This document shows positions 6,491 through 14,718 of a DNA stretch of 30,288 nt, piece after piece. Source of the DNA: JBNLBS01 sp050303415 (GTDB lineage Bacteria; Pseudomonadota; Gammaproteobacteria; Methylococcales; Methylomonadaceae). Every line of letters begins with the position of its first letter. The first letter of the stretch is position 1. A program made the translations under genes and the position numbers. Under the pieces are notes generated by a model that was given only the letters and a program-made list of their open reading frames with translations, was not told the origin of the DNA and did not search any database. The stretch spans positions 1 to 30,288 of the forward strand of contig JBNLBS010000026.1 in NCBI GenBank assembly GCA_050303415.1, in the 5' to 3' direction.

Positions 6491-8113
6491 TTGTACAAGC
6501 CGTTTTTTAATTTTAATACCGAGCCGTTTTCCATAGCGCCCGATCCTCACTTTATTTATATGAGTGAGCACCACCAGGAAGGGCTTGCTCATTTATTGTA
6601 TGGCTTAAATAAAGGCGGTGGTTTTGTTGCGTTAACCGGTGAAGTCGGTACCGGTAAGACCACCCTGTGTCATTGTTTATTACAGCAATTACCTGAAAAT
6701 ATCGATATTGCCCTGGTATTAAATCCCAAACTGAATGCGCTGGAATTGCTGGCAACAATTTGTGATGAATTACATATTTCCTATAATGAGGATAATCCAA
6801 CACTCAAAGGCTTGGTTGACGGCCTCAACAGACATTTGCTGGCGACTCATGCAAAGGGCAAGCGTACCGTCTTAATGATTGACGAGGCACAAAATTTAAC
6901 CCGGGATGTGCTGGAACAAATTCGTCTGCTAACCAATCTGGAAACCAGTAAAACAAAACTGTTACAAATTATTCTGGTGGGGCAGCCGGAGTTACAGCAA
7001 TTGCTGAGCCAGCCCGAACTTCGACAACTTAATCAGCGTATCACCGCCCGCTATCATTTGGCGCCACTGTCTTATTCTGAAACGCAAAAATACATAAAAC
7101 ATCGCTTGTCAGTCAGTGGCGGCAACAGCCATATTTTTAATCACCGGGCTGTTAAACAGGTCTATAGATTATCTAAAGGCGTGCCAAGACTGATCAACAT
7201 TATATGTGACAGGGCGCTTTTAGGCGCTTATGTTAACGATACGCAGACGGTCACGGCAAAAATAGTCAAAAGATCCGCTAAAGAGGTTTTTAATCCCTAT
7301 CAAAGAAAAAAACATATTTTCAACAAAATATTATTTGCTGTTTGTGTAATGCTGGCGGTTTTTATCCTTATATATCCGGATGTTACTGAGCGTTCGGATC
7401 AATTGAAATCGATTTTGCCGGACATCGTAAAAGAACCCGTAAAGACGTTGGATTCAAGTCAGCAACCAGCAAAAATAGAAAATGTCGATGCTAAAAAATT
7501 GGACTATAAATCATTTGTCAGTCAACAAACTCAATATATAGACGAGGTCATACCGGGTTTGGCAGCATTGTGGCAGATAAAGTTAGCCAAAGGCGATAGT
7601 TGCATGGCGTTGGAAAAAACAGGGCTGCAATGTTTTTTTGATAAAGCAGGCTGGACGGATTTATTGTCTTTAAACCGGCCAGTTATTATGGAGTTATCCG
7701 TATCTGAAACGGATAAACGGTATGTACTGTTTGTTGGCTTAAAAGATGGAAAAGTCATTCTTAAAAGCAAGGACATGGAGACATTTGCAGCAGAACCGGA
7801 GCAGGTGCTCTCCATGTGGCAGGGCTATTATTTGATACTATGGCAACCTCCCGTTCAAGGGGTGACAGAGGTACTTTTAGGTCAAACTTCAGAAGCGGTG
7901 ATTTGGATCAGAAAGCATATCAACTCAGATTGGAATGATTCTCTTATCACAGCCTCATCCACTGTTTATGACCAGGCCTTAAAAGGCAAAGTGGTTAAAT
8001 TTCAACAGGCGCATCATTTAAAAACTGATGGTATTGTCGGCCCCATAACCTTTATTCATCTAAAAAATAACGATCCACAACATAAATCACCCAGGTTAAT
8101 GGTGGACAACTGA
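6491..8113 (+). CDS. gspA: ExeA/GspA-type AAA ATPase with C-terminal peptidoglycan-binding domain
   Basis: The protein has 540 residues. The start is TTG at 6491, preceded by AAGGA at 8-base spacing; the encoded N-terminus (YKPFFNFNTEPFSIAPDPHF) is the classic ExeA opening. The cytoplasmic AAA domain carries Walker A GEVGTGKTT (50-58) and Walker B VLMIDEAQ (127-134), with QRITARY further on. One transmembrane helix (about 278-295) follows. The periplasmic part holds a degenerate C39-peptidase-like region (about 355-450, ALWQIKLAKGDSCMAL ... YYLILWQPP) and a peptidoglycan-binding segment near the end (VKFQQAHHLKTDGIVGP). Known GspA/ExeA, with GspB/ExeB, uses ATP and wall binding to help assemble the type II secretin through peptidoglycan. 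The stop codon overlaps the gspB start (TGATG), so the two are translationally coupled. Confidence 0.88.
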   Translation: MYKPFFNFNTEPFSIAPDPHFIYMSEHHQEGLAHLLYGLNKGGGFVALTGEVGTGKTTLCHCLLQQLPENIDIALVLNPKLNALELLATICDELHISYNEDNPTLKGLVDGLNRHLLATHAKGKRTVLMIDEAQNLTRDVLEQIRLLTNLETSKTKLLQIILVGQPELQQLLSQPELRQLNQRITARYHLAPLSYSETQKYIKHRLSVSGGNSHIFNHRAVKQVYRLSKGVPRLINIICDRALLGAYVNDTQTVTAKIVKRSAKEVFNPYQRKKHIFNKILFAVCVMLAVFILIYPDVTERSDQLKSILPDIVKEPVKTLDSSQQPAKIENVDAKKLDYKSFVSQQTQYIDEVIPGLAALWQIKLAKGDSCMALEKTGLQCFFDKAGWTDLLSLNRPVIMELSVSETDKRYVLFVGLKDGKVILKSKDMETFAAEPEQVLSMWQGYYLILWQPPVQGVTEVLLGQTSEAVIWIRKHINSDWNDSLITASSTVYDQALKGKVVKFQQAHHLKTDGIVGPITFIHLKNNDPQHKSPRLMVDN

Positions 8114-8835
8114 TGTCTTATATTTTAAACGCACTTAGAAAATCAGAAACGGAAAGGCAGGCGACAAAGGCAGAGTCATTGGAAGACAGGTTGTTGGAAT
8201 CAACGCCAACCGTGGAGAAAAAAACATCTAAAACGGTTATCGCATTGATTGTTTTTAATATCTGTTTAGTCATTTATTTTATTGTGAGTTTAAGCACTCA
8301 GGTTAATACTCAGTCGCAGCCGGCACCGGTTGAAACTAAACAAAAACCAGAGGCGGCCGTAAAAAAACAAACAGTAACGGCGCAGAAACCAATCGAAGCC
8401 CCAAAACCACAATTTTTACATCAATCAATTGCCAGTCAAATAAAAAAACAGCAGAAGGCAGTAGAAAAAACCGTTGTTAGCAAGCCGATAATAGCAAAAA
8501 CCATTAAAAAGCCGCCGGCTAAAGAGCAGGATGTTGTGTTGCCGGTGGCGCCTGAAACACAACCATTAACAGAAGAGGTGTATATCGCACCCGAAATAGT
8601 GCATCAGGACATCCCTTTTTTATCGGAACTGCCATCATCTTTTCGTAGAACCGTGCCTGATTTGAAAATTAATGTTTTTGTTTATTCAGAAAGCCCTGAT
8701 GAACGCTTTATCATGACTGACATGAAAAAGTATCAGGTCGGGCAGCAGTTAGAATCGGGAATCGTGATTAAAGAAATCAGGGAAGATAGCTTGGTGGTTG
8801 AATATAAAAATAGAATTTTTAAATTCAAGCGTTAG
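8113..8835 (+). CDS. gspB: General secretion pathway protein B (GspB/ExeB-like)
   Basis: The protein has 240 residues and begins MSYILNALRKSETERQA, the diagnostic N-terminus of GspB. A cytoplasmic stretch (1-40) is followed by one transmembrane helix (about 41-60), a long Pro/Lys/Gln/Ala-rich periplasmic linker (about 65-165) and a compact C-terminal GspB domain (about 180-240: DLKINVFVYSESPDERFIMTDM, then VGQQLESGIVIKEI). In Aeromonas-type systems GspA and GspB form an inner-membrane complex that localises and assembles the secretin. Coupling to gspA by the TGATG overlap supports the pairing. The other type II secretion genes are not in the window. Confidence 0.85.
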   Translation: MSYILNALRKSETERQATKAESLEDRLLESTPTVEKKTSKTVIALIVFNICLVIYFIVSLSTQVNTQSQPAPVETKQKPEAAVKKQTVTAQKPIEAPKPQFLHQSIASQIKKQQKAVEKTVVSKPIIAKTIKKPPAKEQDVVLPVAPETQPLTEEVYIAPEIVHQDIPFLSELPSSFRRTVPDLKINVFVYSESPDERFIMTDMKKYQVGQQLESGIVIKEIREDSLVVEYKNRIFKFKR

Positions 8836-8880
8836 CAGATGTACTAAAAAATAAAGCGTGTTGTTATGCGTTATTTAATG

Positions 8881-8905
8881 CCAGACGTTTTTTATATTAG
8901 TCTGG
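8881..8905. terminator. Hairpin after gspB
   Basis: CCAGAC (8881-8886) pairs with GTCTGG (8900-8905), extended by one wobble pair, across a T-rich loop; an AT-rich tail follows. It lies between gspB and the next gene. The terminator role is tentative. Confidence 0.35.
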
Positions 8906-8936
8906 TATCCTCAATTTATTTTTAATCAGGCCTGTT

Positions 8937-9623
8937 ATGATGAAAAGCTTTGATCAAATCTATCAACGCGCCGTGCTTAGAAAAGGCGGTGAAAACGAAT
9001 TACAGTCGTTGTTGCCGGAAATCAGCTCACCCGAGCAGATCACTGAGCAGACAGACGACCGGGTTTTGGCAATGATGACCCAGTGCATTTTCCAGGCCGG
9101 TTTTGCCTGGAAAGTCGTAACCGATAAATGGCCGAATTTTGAAACGGTTTTTAAAGGTTTTGATCCGGCTGTTTTGCAGTACCTGTCGCCTGAAGAGCTG
9201 GAAGAGATTGCAAAAGATACGCGGATTATCCGCAATATGCAGAAGATCGTGACCGTACCTCACAACGCCCAGTGGATTGTAGAGGTTTCGGCTGAATACG
9301 GCAGCTTCGCAAAATTTATAAGCGACTGGCCAAACGATAATCTGGTGGAGCTGTTCCAGTTGTTCAAAAAACGCGGAGCGCGGTTGGGCGGTAATACCGG
9401 TCAGCGGGTTTTACGATTGTTGGGTGTAGACGGTTTTATTTTAAGCAAGGACGTGCTTCAGGCGTTGCATCAAGCGGAGATTGATTTTTACGGTTCGGCG
9501 ACCTCATTAAAAGATTTGCGCTTGATTCAGGCGGCATTCAATCACTGGCACAGCGAGACAAAGCTGCCGTATACGCACCTGAGTAAAATTCTGGCCCTCT
9601 CTGCAGGCGAGAACATCGTTTAG
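8937..9623 (+). CDS. DNA-3-methyladenine glycosylase I family protein (Tag-like)
   Basis: The protein has 228 residues with the helical layout of the Tag family (base-excision repair enzymes that release 3-methyladenine). Family-like segments are FDQIYQRAVLRKGG, the early helix MTQCIFQAGFAWKVVTDKWPNFETVFKGFDP, the block YLSPEELEEIAKDTRIIRNMQKI and the helix-hairpin-like GGNTGQRVLRLLGVDGF. It is longer than E. coli Tag (187 residues), and the N-terminal Cys and C-terminal His/Cys pair that bind zinc in that enzyme are not visible, so it belongs to a divergent branch whose substrate range is uncertain. Two ATG codons are adjacent (8937 and 8940); either may be used. It stands as a single gene. 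Confidence 0.75.
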   Translation: MMKSFDQIYQRAVLRKGGENELQSLLPEISSPEQITEQTDDRVLAMMTQCIFQAGFAWKVVTDKWPNFETVFKGFDPAVLQYLSPEELEEIAKDTRIIRNMQKIVTVPHNAQWIVEVSAEYGSFAKFISDWPNDNLVELFQLFKKRGARLGGNTGQRVLRLLGVDGFILSKDVLQALHQAEIDFYGSATSLKDLRLIQAAFNHWHSETKLPYTHLSKILALSAGENIV

Positions 9624-9713
9624 CCGGTCTAGATTGCAACAAATGAGTCAACGAGCAGTATTGCTTGCGGTATTAGGCTTTGCCCCTTACCTTTATTGCC
9701 CGTATTGCCCGGC

Positions 9714-9737
9714 TTTTACTGTCAAAAAACGGTAAAA
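9714..9737. terminator. AT-rich hairpin between convergent genes
   Basis: TTTTACTGT (9714-9722) and ACGGTAAAA (9729-9737) form a 9-bp stem with one wobble and a 6-base loop, directly at the end of the minus-strand cytochrome gene and downstream of the glycosylase. It is possibly a bidirectional terminator, although the T-rich part lies within the stem. Confidence 0.4.
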
Positions 9738-9738
9738 A

Positions 9739-10659
9739 TCAATCTGTTTTATGCCTTTTTTCAACCTCGTTGGTGTAATCTTCAAGTTCTTCAACATCGT
9801 GCAGAAAGTGCCAGGAACGTAATGATTCCTTAATTAACCAGCCTCTTTCTTCGGCCAGCATTTCGTAACCGAAATCATCGAGTATTTCGTGACAGCGTTC
9901 AACTCTGGCCTGATCTTCAAGTGGAATTTCCAGCGAAGGGTGGAACGGATAAAACCACATTTGATAGAGGCTGACTACAATTTGAATGCCCATGGATATG
10001 CCGAGGAGTCCGCCTGATATAACCACGACATAAGCGAACCAGGGGATAACGGTGGTTACGTACCAGGACAAAATATCGATCACCATCGCCACAAAAGGGA
10101 TGGCGACGATAATCCGTTTCGTTGTTGGACTGATATCGGTCAGAATAAATATTTTGCCGGTAAAAAACAGAATAAAGGCAATGCCGAACAAATGGATATG
10201 TGACACTTTTACCAGTGCCGGCAATGAGGCTCCTTTAGCTTCGGCCACTTCTAAAATACCCTGGTAACTGGTCAAATCAGGCAGGCTTGGGTTGATTGTC
10301 GGTGAGTGACATTTAGTACAGTCGCGTTGAATAATCGGTTCGATTTTGGCGAAATATTCATCTTCATCCTTACCGTTTTGCAACCATTTAAGAATAATCA
10401 GTTTATCGGAGCGCGAACTTAAATTGGGCTCCATAGGCCCGTTAATGGCGGCTCCCAAGCGGCTGTGATCATGCGAGCCGTAATAGGCAATCATCACATC
10501 ATTGATCGATAATCCGGGCTGTCCATCCCGGCTGCTGTGAGAAAAATATAAATGTGTTAAGGCAAATAAGTAACCCAGGCCGATAGTCAATAAAAACAGT
10601 GTATCCAGAATGCGTTCACTCACGGAAATATCACGAAAACGGCGATAACGAGTAGCCAT
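9739..10659 (-). CDS. Membrane-bound mono-heme c-type cytochrome, function unknown
   Basis: The protein has 306 residues. One transmembrane helix spans about 18-39. A large exported loop follows with YYGSHDHSRLGAAINGPM (59-76) and one heme-binding motif CTKCH (114-118). Three more helices come at about 153-174, 182-204 and 207-231. A cytoplasmic, acidic C-terminal region (about 240-306) ends the chain. His154 and His156 at the start of the second helix, and His63/His65, are candidate metal or heme ligands. The layout suggests an electron carrier held at the outer face of the inner membrane. The family is not one I can name, and the partner oxidoreductase is not adjacent. It is probably monocistronic, convergent with the glycosylase gene. 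Confidence 0.7.
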   Translation of the reverse strand: MATRYRRFRDISVSERILDTLFLLTIGLGYLFALTHLYFSHSSRDGQPGLSINDVMIAYYGSHDHSRLGAAINGPMEPNLSSRSDKLIILKWLQNGKDEDEYFAKIEPIIQRDCTKCHSPTINPSLPDLTSYQGILEVAEAKGASLPALVKVSHIHLFGIAFILFFTGKIFILTDISPTTKRIIVAIPFVAMVIDILSWYVTTVIPWFAYVVVISGGLLGISMGIQIVVSLYQMWFYPFHPSLEIPLEDQARVERCHEILDDFGYEMLAEERGWLIKESLRSWHFLHDVEELEDYTNEVEKRHKTD

Positions 10660-10815
10660 ATGTATACCTCAATAATCGATCCAATCAGTTTTTGAGTATA
10701 GCAGGAGTTGATTCAGACAAAAACCTGACTAATTCACTGGGTATTTTAGTGGTTGCTCATTTGTTTTGGAATTGAATACTCTATCTGTCACGTTGTTTAA
10801 GCCAAGCTTATGTGT

Positions 10816-10845
10816 TTGCCTGCTTTAATTTCAAGAATATATAGT
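10816..10845 (+). promoter_or_regulatory. Putative sigma70-type promoter for pyruvate kinase
   Basis: TTGCCT (10816-10821) and TATAGT (10840-10845) are separated by 18 bases and lie about 40 bases upstream of the start codon, within an AT-rich stretch. Confidence 0.4.
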
Positions 10846-10885
10846 ACACTTGAATAATACAGTTATCTGTTGAGAGGTTTAAAAG

Positions 10886-12352
10886 ATGTCATATCAATCC
10901 CTAAATGGTATTCCTCTTCATTGGCGCAGAACAAAAATCATCGCAACGCTCGGGCCGGCCAGTAACAGTGAGGATACAATCGGACAGTTAATTGAGCAGG
11001 GCGCCAATATATTCCGTTTAAATATGTCTCATGGCAGTCATGAAGAGCATCGCTTAATGGTCAGCAGAATAAGAAAAGTTGCCCGGCATAAAGACCGACA
11101 TATCGCTATTTTAATGGATTTATGCGGCCCTAAAATTCGTGTTGGAGTGTTTGAGCATGACAGTATTGAAATCAAATCAGGCGATGAAGTTGTAGTCAGT
11201 TGCACTGCTTCGACAGGCCAACCCGGTCTGATTCCATCACAATATAAACAGCTGTATAAAGACGTCACACCGGGTGAGCGTATTTTGCTGGATGACGGTA
11301 AGTTAGAGTTAAAAGTTAAGGCGGTGATCGAGAAAGAAGTTCATTGCGTAGTCATTTATGGTGGTGTGCTTAAAAACAAAAAAGGCTTAAATCTGCCTGA
11401 TTCCAAAATATCCACAACCAGTTTTACAGCTAAAGATAAAAAAGATGCGTTGTTGGCCATTGAGCTGGATGCCGATTTTCTGGCTTTAAGTTTTGTCAGG
11501 GACGAGCGATGTATAAAGACTCTTAAACGGTTTATTGATAAACAGGGCGGGGATATTCCTGTGGTCGCAAAAATAGAAAAACCGGAGGCGATTAAAAATA
11601 TTGATAATATCCTGCAAATTGCCGATGGCATTATGGTCGCCCGGGGTGATTTAGGAATTGAAATGCCGGCCGAGCAAGTGCCGTTAATACAGAAAGATTT
11701 GATTAACAAAGCACGTATTTATGCCAAGCCGGTTATTGTGGCGACACAGATGCTGGAATCTATGATTAGCAATTCTAAACCGACCCGTGCCGAAGTGGGC
11801 GATGTGGCGACTGCCGCCTTGGCCAGTGCCGATGCGGTTATGTTATCGGCGGAAACGGCCAGTGGAGAATTTCCGGTCTTGGCGGTGGAAGTAATGAACA
11901 CTATTTTACGGGAGATGGAAGCCTATCAATGGCAGCGGGGGGTATTTGGTTCGTCAGATTTCAATGAATGTGTCGATCAGATCGCGACAGAACGAAAGGC
12001 AGTGTCACGAGCAGTTAAATCATTAGCGCTGGAATTAAAGTTACAGGGAATTTTGGTGCCCACTACCAGTGGTATGACGGCAAAAATTTTGTCGGCCGAT
12101 CGGCCCAGTGCACCTTTAATCGGTATTAGCAGTAATCAAAAGATCTGTCGAAGGCTGGCACTTAATTGGGGAATTGTGCCGATCTATATTGAAGAACAAA
12201 GTACGCAAAACTGGCAGGCGCTGTGTGATCAAGTCTCTTCCATGTGTAAACTGGCAACGACAGGCAATAGAGTACTGCTGGTGGCCGGGTTTAATGCCGA
12301 CCCCGGCATGAATCAACCGGTAATGAAATTAATGCGGCTGAGTTCGCATTGA
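10886..12352 (+). CDS. pyk: Pyruvate kinase
   Basis: The protein has 488 residues, the usual length for a bacterial enzyme without the extra PEP-utiliser domain. It converts phosphoenolpyruvate and ADP to pyruvate and ATP. The barrel begins TKIIATLGPAS (16-26) and FRLNMSHG (43-50). The B domain is inserted at about 84-180. The active-site Lys is in VAKIEKPEAI (227-236), metal and PEP ligands in GIMVARGDLGIEMP (248-261), with VATQMLESM (285-293) and the Mg/K-binding block ADAVMLSAETASGEFP (315-330). The C-terminal regulatory domain (about 350-488) contains the TTSGMTA segment. The ATG at 10886 follows GAGAGG. No glycolytic neighbour is present, so it is probably its own transcription unit. Confidence 0.95.
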   Translation: MSYQSLNGIPLHWRRTKIIATLGPASNSEDTIGQLIEQGANIFRLNMSHGSHEEHRLMVSRIRKVARHKDRHIAILMDLCGPKIRVGVFEHDSIEIKSGDEVVVSCTASTGQPGLIPSQYKQLYKDVTPGERILLDDGKLELKVKAVIEKEVHCVVIYGGVLKNKKGLNLPDSKISTTSFTAKDKKDALLAIELDADFLALSFVRDERCIKTLKRFIDKQGGDIPVVAKIEKPEAIKNIDNILQIADGIMVARGDLGIEMPAEQVPLIQKDLINKARIYAKPVIVATQMLESMISNSKPTRAEVGDVATAALASADAVMLSAETASGEFPVLAVEVMNTILREMEAYQWQRGVFGSSDFNECVDQIATERKAVSRAVKSLALELKLQGILVPTTSGMTAKILSADRPSAPLIGISSNQKICRRLALNWGIVPIYIEEQSTQNWQALCDQVSSMCKLATTGNRVLLVAGFNADPGMNQPVMKLMRLSSH

Positions 12353-12450
12353 TTCGCCGGAATTTGCTTATTGCATATAGGCTTGCATTGTAGTTAAATT
12401 CGGCTCAAAATCTTCACTATAGAAAACTTAACCGGGATAAGGAATAATAA

Positions 12451-12672
12451 ATGACGATTGAGAATAGTCAATTAGCAGATAAAGTAGTTGCCGCTTTTCG
12501 CAAGGTACTGTCGGATGATGCCAAGGCGCATGTTAGTGATAAAGAATTGCATGAATTAAATCTGATCGTTCAGGAAGCCCTTTCGCAACAATTAACCCAT
12601 GCGGCTGACAGGGTTGACGATCTGTGTAAAGAATTTAGAAGCAAAACCAATCATCAGGATATTGAGTTGTAA
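12451..12672 (+). CDS. Small soluble helical protein, hypothetical
   Basis: This 73-residue product has an AAGGAA ribosome-binding site 8 bases before the ATG. It is acidic and predicted mostly helical (LADKVVAAFRKVL, ELHELNLIVQEALSQQ, AADRVDDLCKEFR), with no signal peptide or membrane segment. It may be a small coiled-coil or partner-binding protein. It lies 98 bases after pyk in the same direction and could be co-transcribed with it. I do not recognise a family. Confidence 0.65.
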   Translation: MTIENSQLADKVVAAFRKVLSDDAKAHVSDKELHELNLIVQEALSQQLTHAADRVDDLCKEFRSKTNHQDIEL

Positions 12673-12686
12673 GGACAGGTCATCAG

Positions 12687-12720
12687 ACAAAGGGTAATGC
12701 TGTTTGGAATTGCCCTTTGT
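12687..12720 (+). terminator. Stem-loop after the small helical protein
   Basis: ACAAAGGGTAAT (12687-12698) pairs with ATTGCCCTTTGT (12709-12720) over 12 bp with one G-T wobble and a 10-base loop. It follows the stop codon by 14 bases. No T-run follows, so it may act as an mRNA 3' structure or a weak terminator. Confidence 0.5.
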
Positions 12721-12822
12721 TGAAAGTCGGCATCATTTGTCCTACCAGCACTTTATTTTACCGGCTCAAATTTTTTAACCCCACCGTATTAATACCACGT
12801 TTTATTAAACTCCCCTTGGATA

Positions 12823-13908
12823 TCAGCGGACCGGCAACGTTAACGTTGGGCCGGTAAATTTTGTTTGTCCGGCCTGAAGATCAAACAGCTGAGTCAGTAA
12901 AGTAAATGTCGATTTTGATTTCAGGTCATTGTCGGCAATATAAAACCAATAGTCACGGTAAGGTACGGCAAGAAAAGCCTGGCTGGGATAATCCTTGCTG
13001 TACTGAATATCAAAATATACTCCGGCCGGCGTGTCGGACCAGTCAAAAATGTTGCCTTGCTCGGTTTTGGTTACTGTCACTAAACCCGCATCAATATGTT
13101 GCTGGGGGATTCTTACATTCTGAGCCAGGTAATACAGCACACTGGCTATTGATCTAGGACGGATTTTCAATTCGTTGGCATGAGGGTCTAGAAAACTATT
13201 GGCCAGTTTTACTAGGATAGTGTGATCAGTCTGTGATTTTTTAAGTTTTAATAATGCCGATAACTCGTCAATCATCGTTTGATTGTCCGGTGTGATCCTA
13301 AACAATATATTGACCAGATTGTTTTTATCGACACCAATTTCCATGTCATGAGTAAGCTGTAAAGACCGCATTAAAGCAATAGCGCGTTTGAATTCTTTAT
13401 ATTCAGGAGCATATGCCGGTGTCGGACCGGAAGCTGTGGGCGCGTTATGTAAGTCATTCAAGCGTTCCACACATAAACCGAATACTCTTTCAATACTCCA
13501 GCCTGATTGCGTCATAACCAGCAAGGCATCAAATGATATGGAAGATAAAACGCTTTTCAGAAAATCTTCACCTCCCAAAGGCTGAAATGAAATCGTCGGT
13601 TTGTCAGCATAACCGATGCCCAGGCTGGGTTTCAGGATATTACCACCGGCATCAAGATTGATATCAGAGCCCAGGCCGACATTACTGTCAAAGGTTAACG
13701 AGGCTGTTATGCTGCCTATTTTGAGAAAGAATGGCTTGTCCAGGTATTTTACTCTGACCAGGTTGAGTAACATCTGCTCGTTCTGGGTTTTGACAATGGC
13801 CTGGTTATAGGCAGGATGCGTGTTTTCTAGGGCGACAGGGCCAAATGTTGACTGACATCCGGTTAAGCAAAATAGTATCAACAGTCTAATAGCAAAGGAT
13901 TGAGTCAT
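12823..13908 (-). CDS. Lipoprotein, hypothetical
   Basis: The protein has 361 residues. The N-terminus MTQSFAIRLLILFCLTGCQS is a lipoprotein signal with lipobox LTGC (Cys18); the next residue, Gln, predicts outer-membrane sorting. The mature protein starts with an aromatic/Asn-rich helix (HPAYNQAIVKTQNEQMLLNLVRVKYLDKP), then a beta-rich Gly/Asp segment (FDSNVGLGSDINLDAGGN), helical regions, and a C-terminal part with PYRDYWFYIADNDLKSKSTF, an aromatic-rich block often seen in secreted bacterial proteins of unknown role. No enzyme motif is visible. It is a single minus-strand gene, convergent with the preceding unit. It may have a structural or assembly role in the envelope. Confidence 0.75.
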   Translation of the reverse strand: MTQSFAIRLLILFCLTGCQSTFGPVALENTHPAYNQAIVKTQNEQMLLNLVRVKYLDKPFFLKIGSITASLTFDSNVGLGSDINLDAGGNILKPSLGIGYADKPTISFQPLGGEDFLKSVLSSISFDALLVMTQSGWSIERVFGLCVERLNDLHNAPTASGPTPAYAPEYKEFKRAIALMRSLQLTHDMEIGVDKNNLVNILFRITPDNQTMIDELSALLKLKKSQTDHTILVKLANSFLDPHANELKIRPRSIASVLYYLAQNVRIPQQHIDAGLVTVTKTEQGNIFDWSDTPAGVYFDIQYSKDYPSQAFLAVPYRDYWFYIADNDLKSKSTFTLLTQLFDLQAGQTKFTGPTLTLPVR

Positions 13909-14097
13909 TATGATCAGTTGGTAAAAGTAAAGTGGCGTGTAGAAGATTAAAACTTGGTTTTAAAAGGTCAATTGTTAAATGCTGTAACCGATTTATGGCC
14001 AATCATAGCAAGAAATTGTAATCAGAATAATGCTTTTCATAAATTTGGATTATGAGTCTGTTAAAGCAACGACTTGATCGGGCCGGATCTTAATTAA

Positions 14098-14550
14098 CTA
14101 TAAACTTAATAGCTTTAAGTCAGGCTTCTTATTACTCACTGTATTATTTGTTGTTCGTAAACTATCCAGCAACTTTGCCACCATATGTCTGGTTACCCAG
14201 GCTTCTCCGGCAACAACGGCATGAATGAGCTTATCAGCGAATGCTGGCAACTGTTGTATATCTTGGTAGCCAATTGCACCGGCAATCAGGCAGTTTATGA
14301 TTTCATCTTCACTGAGCTCATCGGCAATCAGCACTATTTTACTTTTTGGGCTGGCGTTAAGCAGCAATTGAATATATTCAACCGATTCTTCTTTACGCAT
14401 TGCATAATTGAGCAATATAACAGCGGGTTGTTGCTGCTCTATAGCATTAAAAGCCAGCAGTTCATCTGTATGCAGCGATACGGTCGCTGCAGAGTTGAAT
14501 AAAGCGGGCTTTATCTGCTCGGTATTATCAATTACGTATACGTTTATCAT
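14098..14550 (-). CDS. Receiver-like (pseudo-receiver) protein lacking an output domain
   Basis: The protein has 150 residues with the alternating beta/alpha pattern of response-regulator receivers: VYVID (4-8), PAVILLNYA (42-50), SKIVLIADEL and LIAGAIGYQDI, where Lys would usually follow the GA(x)G(Y/F) turn. The phospho-acceptor Asp of the third strand is Asn48 here, and the acidic pair at the end of strand 1 is only partly kept (Asp8-Asn9). Phosphorylation in the normal way is therefore unlikely. The chain continues through GEAWVTRHMVAKLLD, the helix that in NarL/LuxR-type regulators leads to the DNA-binding domain, but stops 25 residues later without any helix-turn-helix. I see no continuation in the bases after the stop. 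It is either a truncated NarL-like regulator or a stand-alone adaptor. Confidence 0.65.
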   Translation of the reverse strand: MINVYVIDNTEQIKPALFNSAATVSLHTDELLAFNAIEQQQPAVILLNYAMRKEESVEYIQLLLNASPKSKIVLIADELSEDEIINCLIAGAIGYQDIQQLPAFADKLIHAVVAGEAWVTRHMVAKLLDSLRTTNNTVSNKKPDLKLLSL

Positions 14551-14718
14551 CCAATTGATGCTCTTTATTTTGGATTTACAACCCAGCTTTTGTAAAAAGG
14601 AAAACTTTCATAAGTTTAACCGCATTTTAGAGCGGAACGTTGAATTTGCCAACTGTACAAAGGTACTAATGAAATGTTTCACCTTGTTTTTTATTTTCTA
14701 AAATGCAAATTAAAAATT

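Noticed and set aside
6449..6592. Upstream extension of the small membrane protein on the minus strand
   Set aside because: It would overlap the 5' end of gspA, whose N-terminus is highly characteristic, and the extension is basic and unstructured without family features.
11356..11709. 117-codon minus-strand frame inside pyruvate kinase
   Set aside because: Shadow of a strongly conserved gene.
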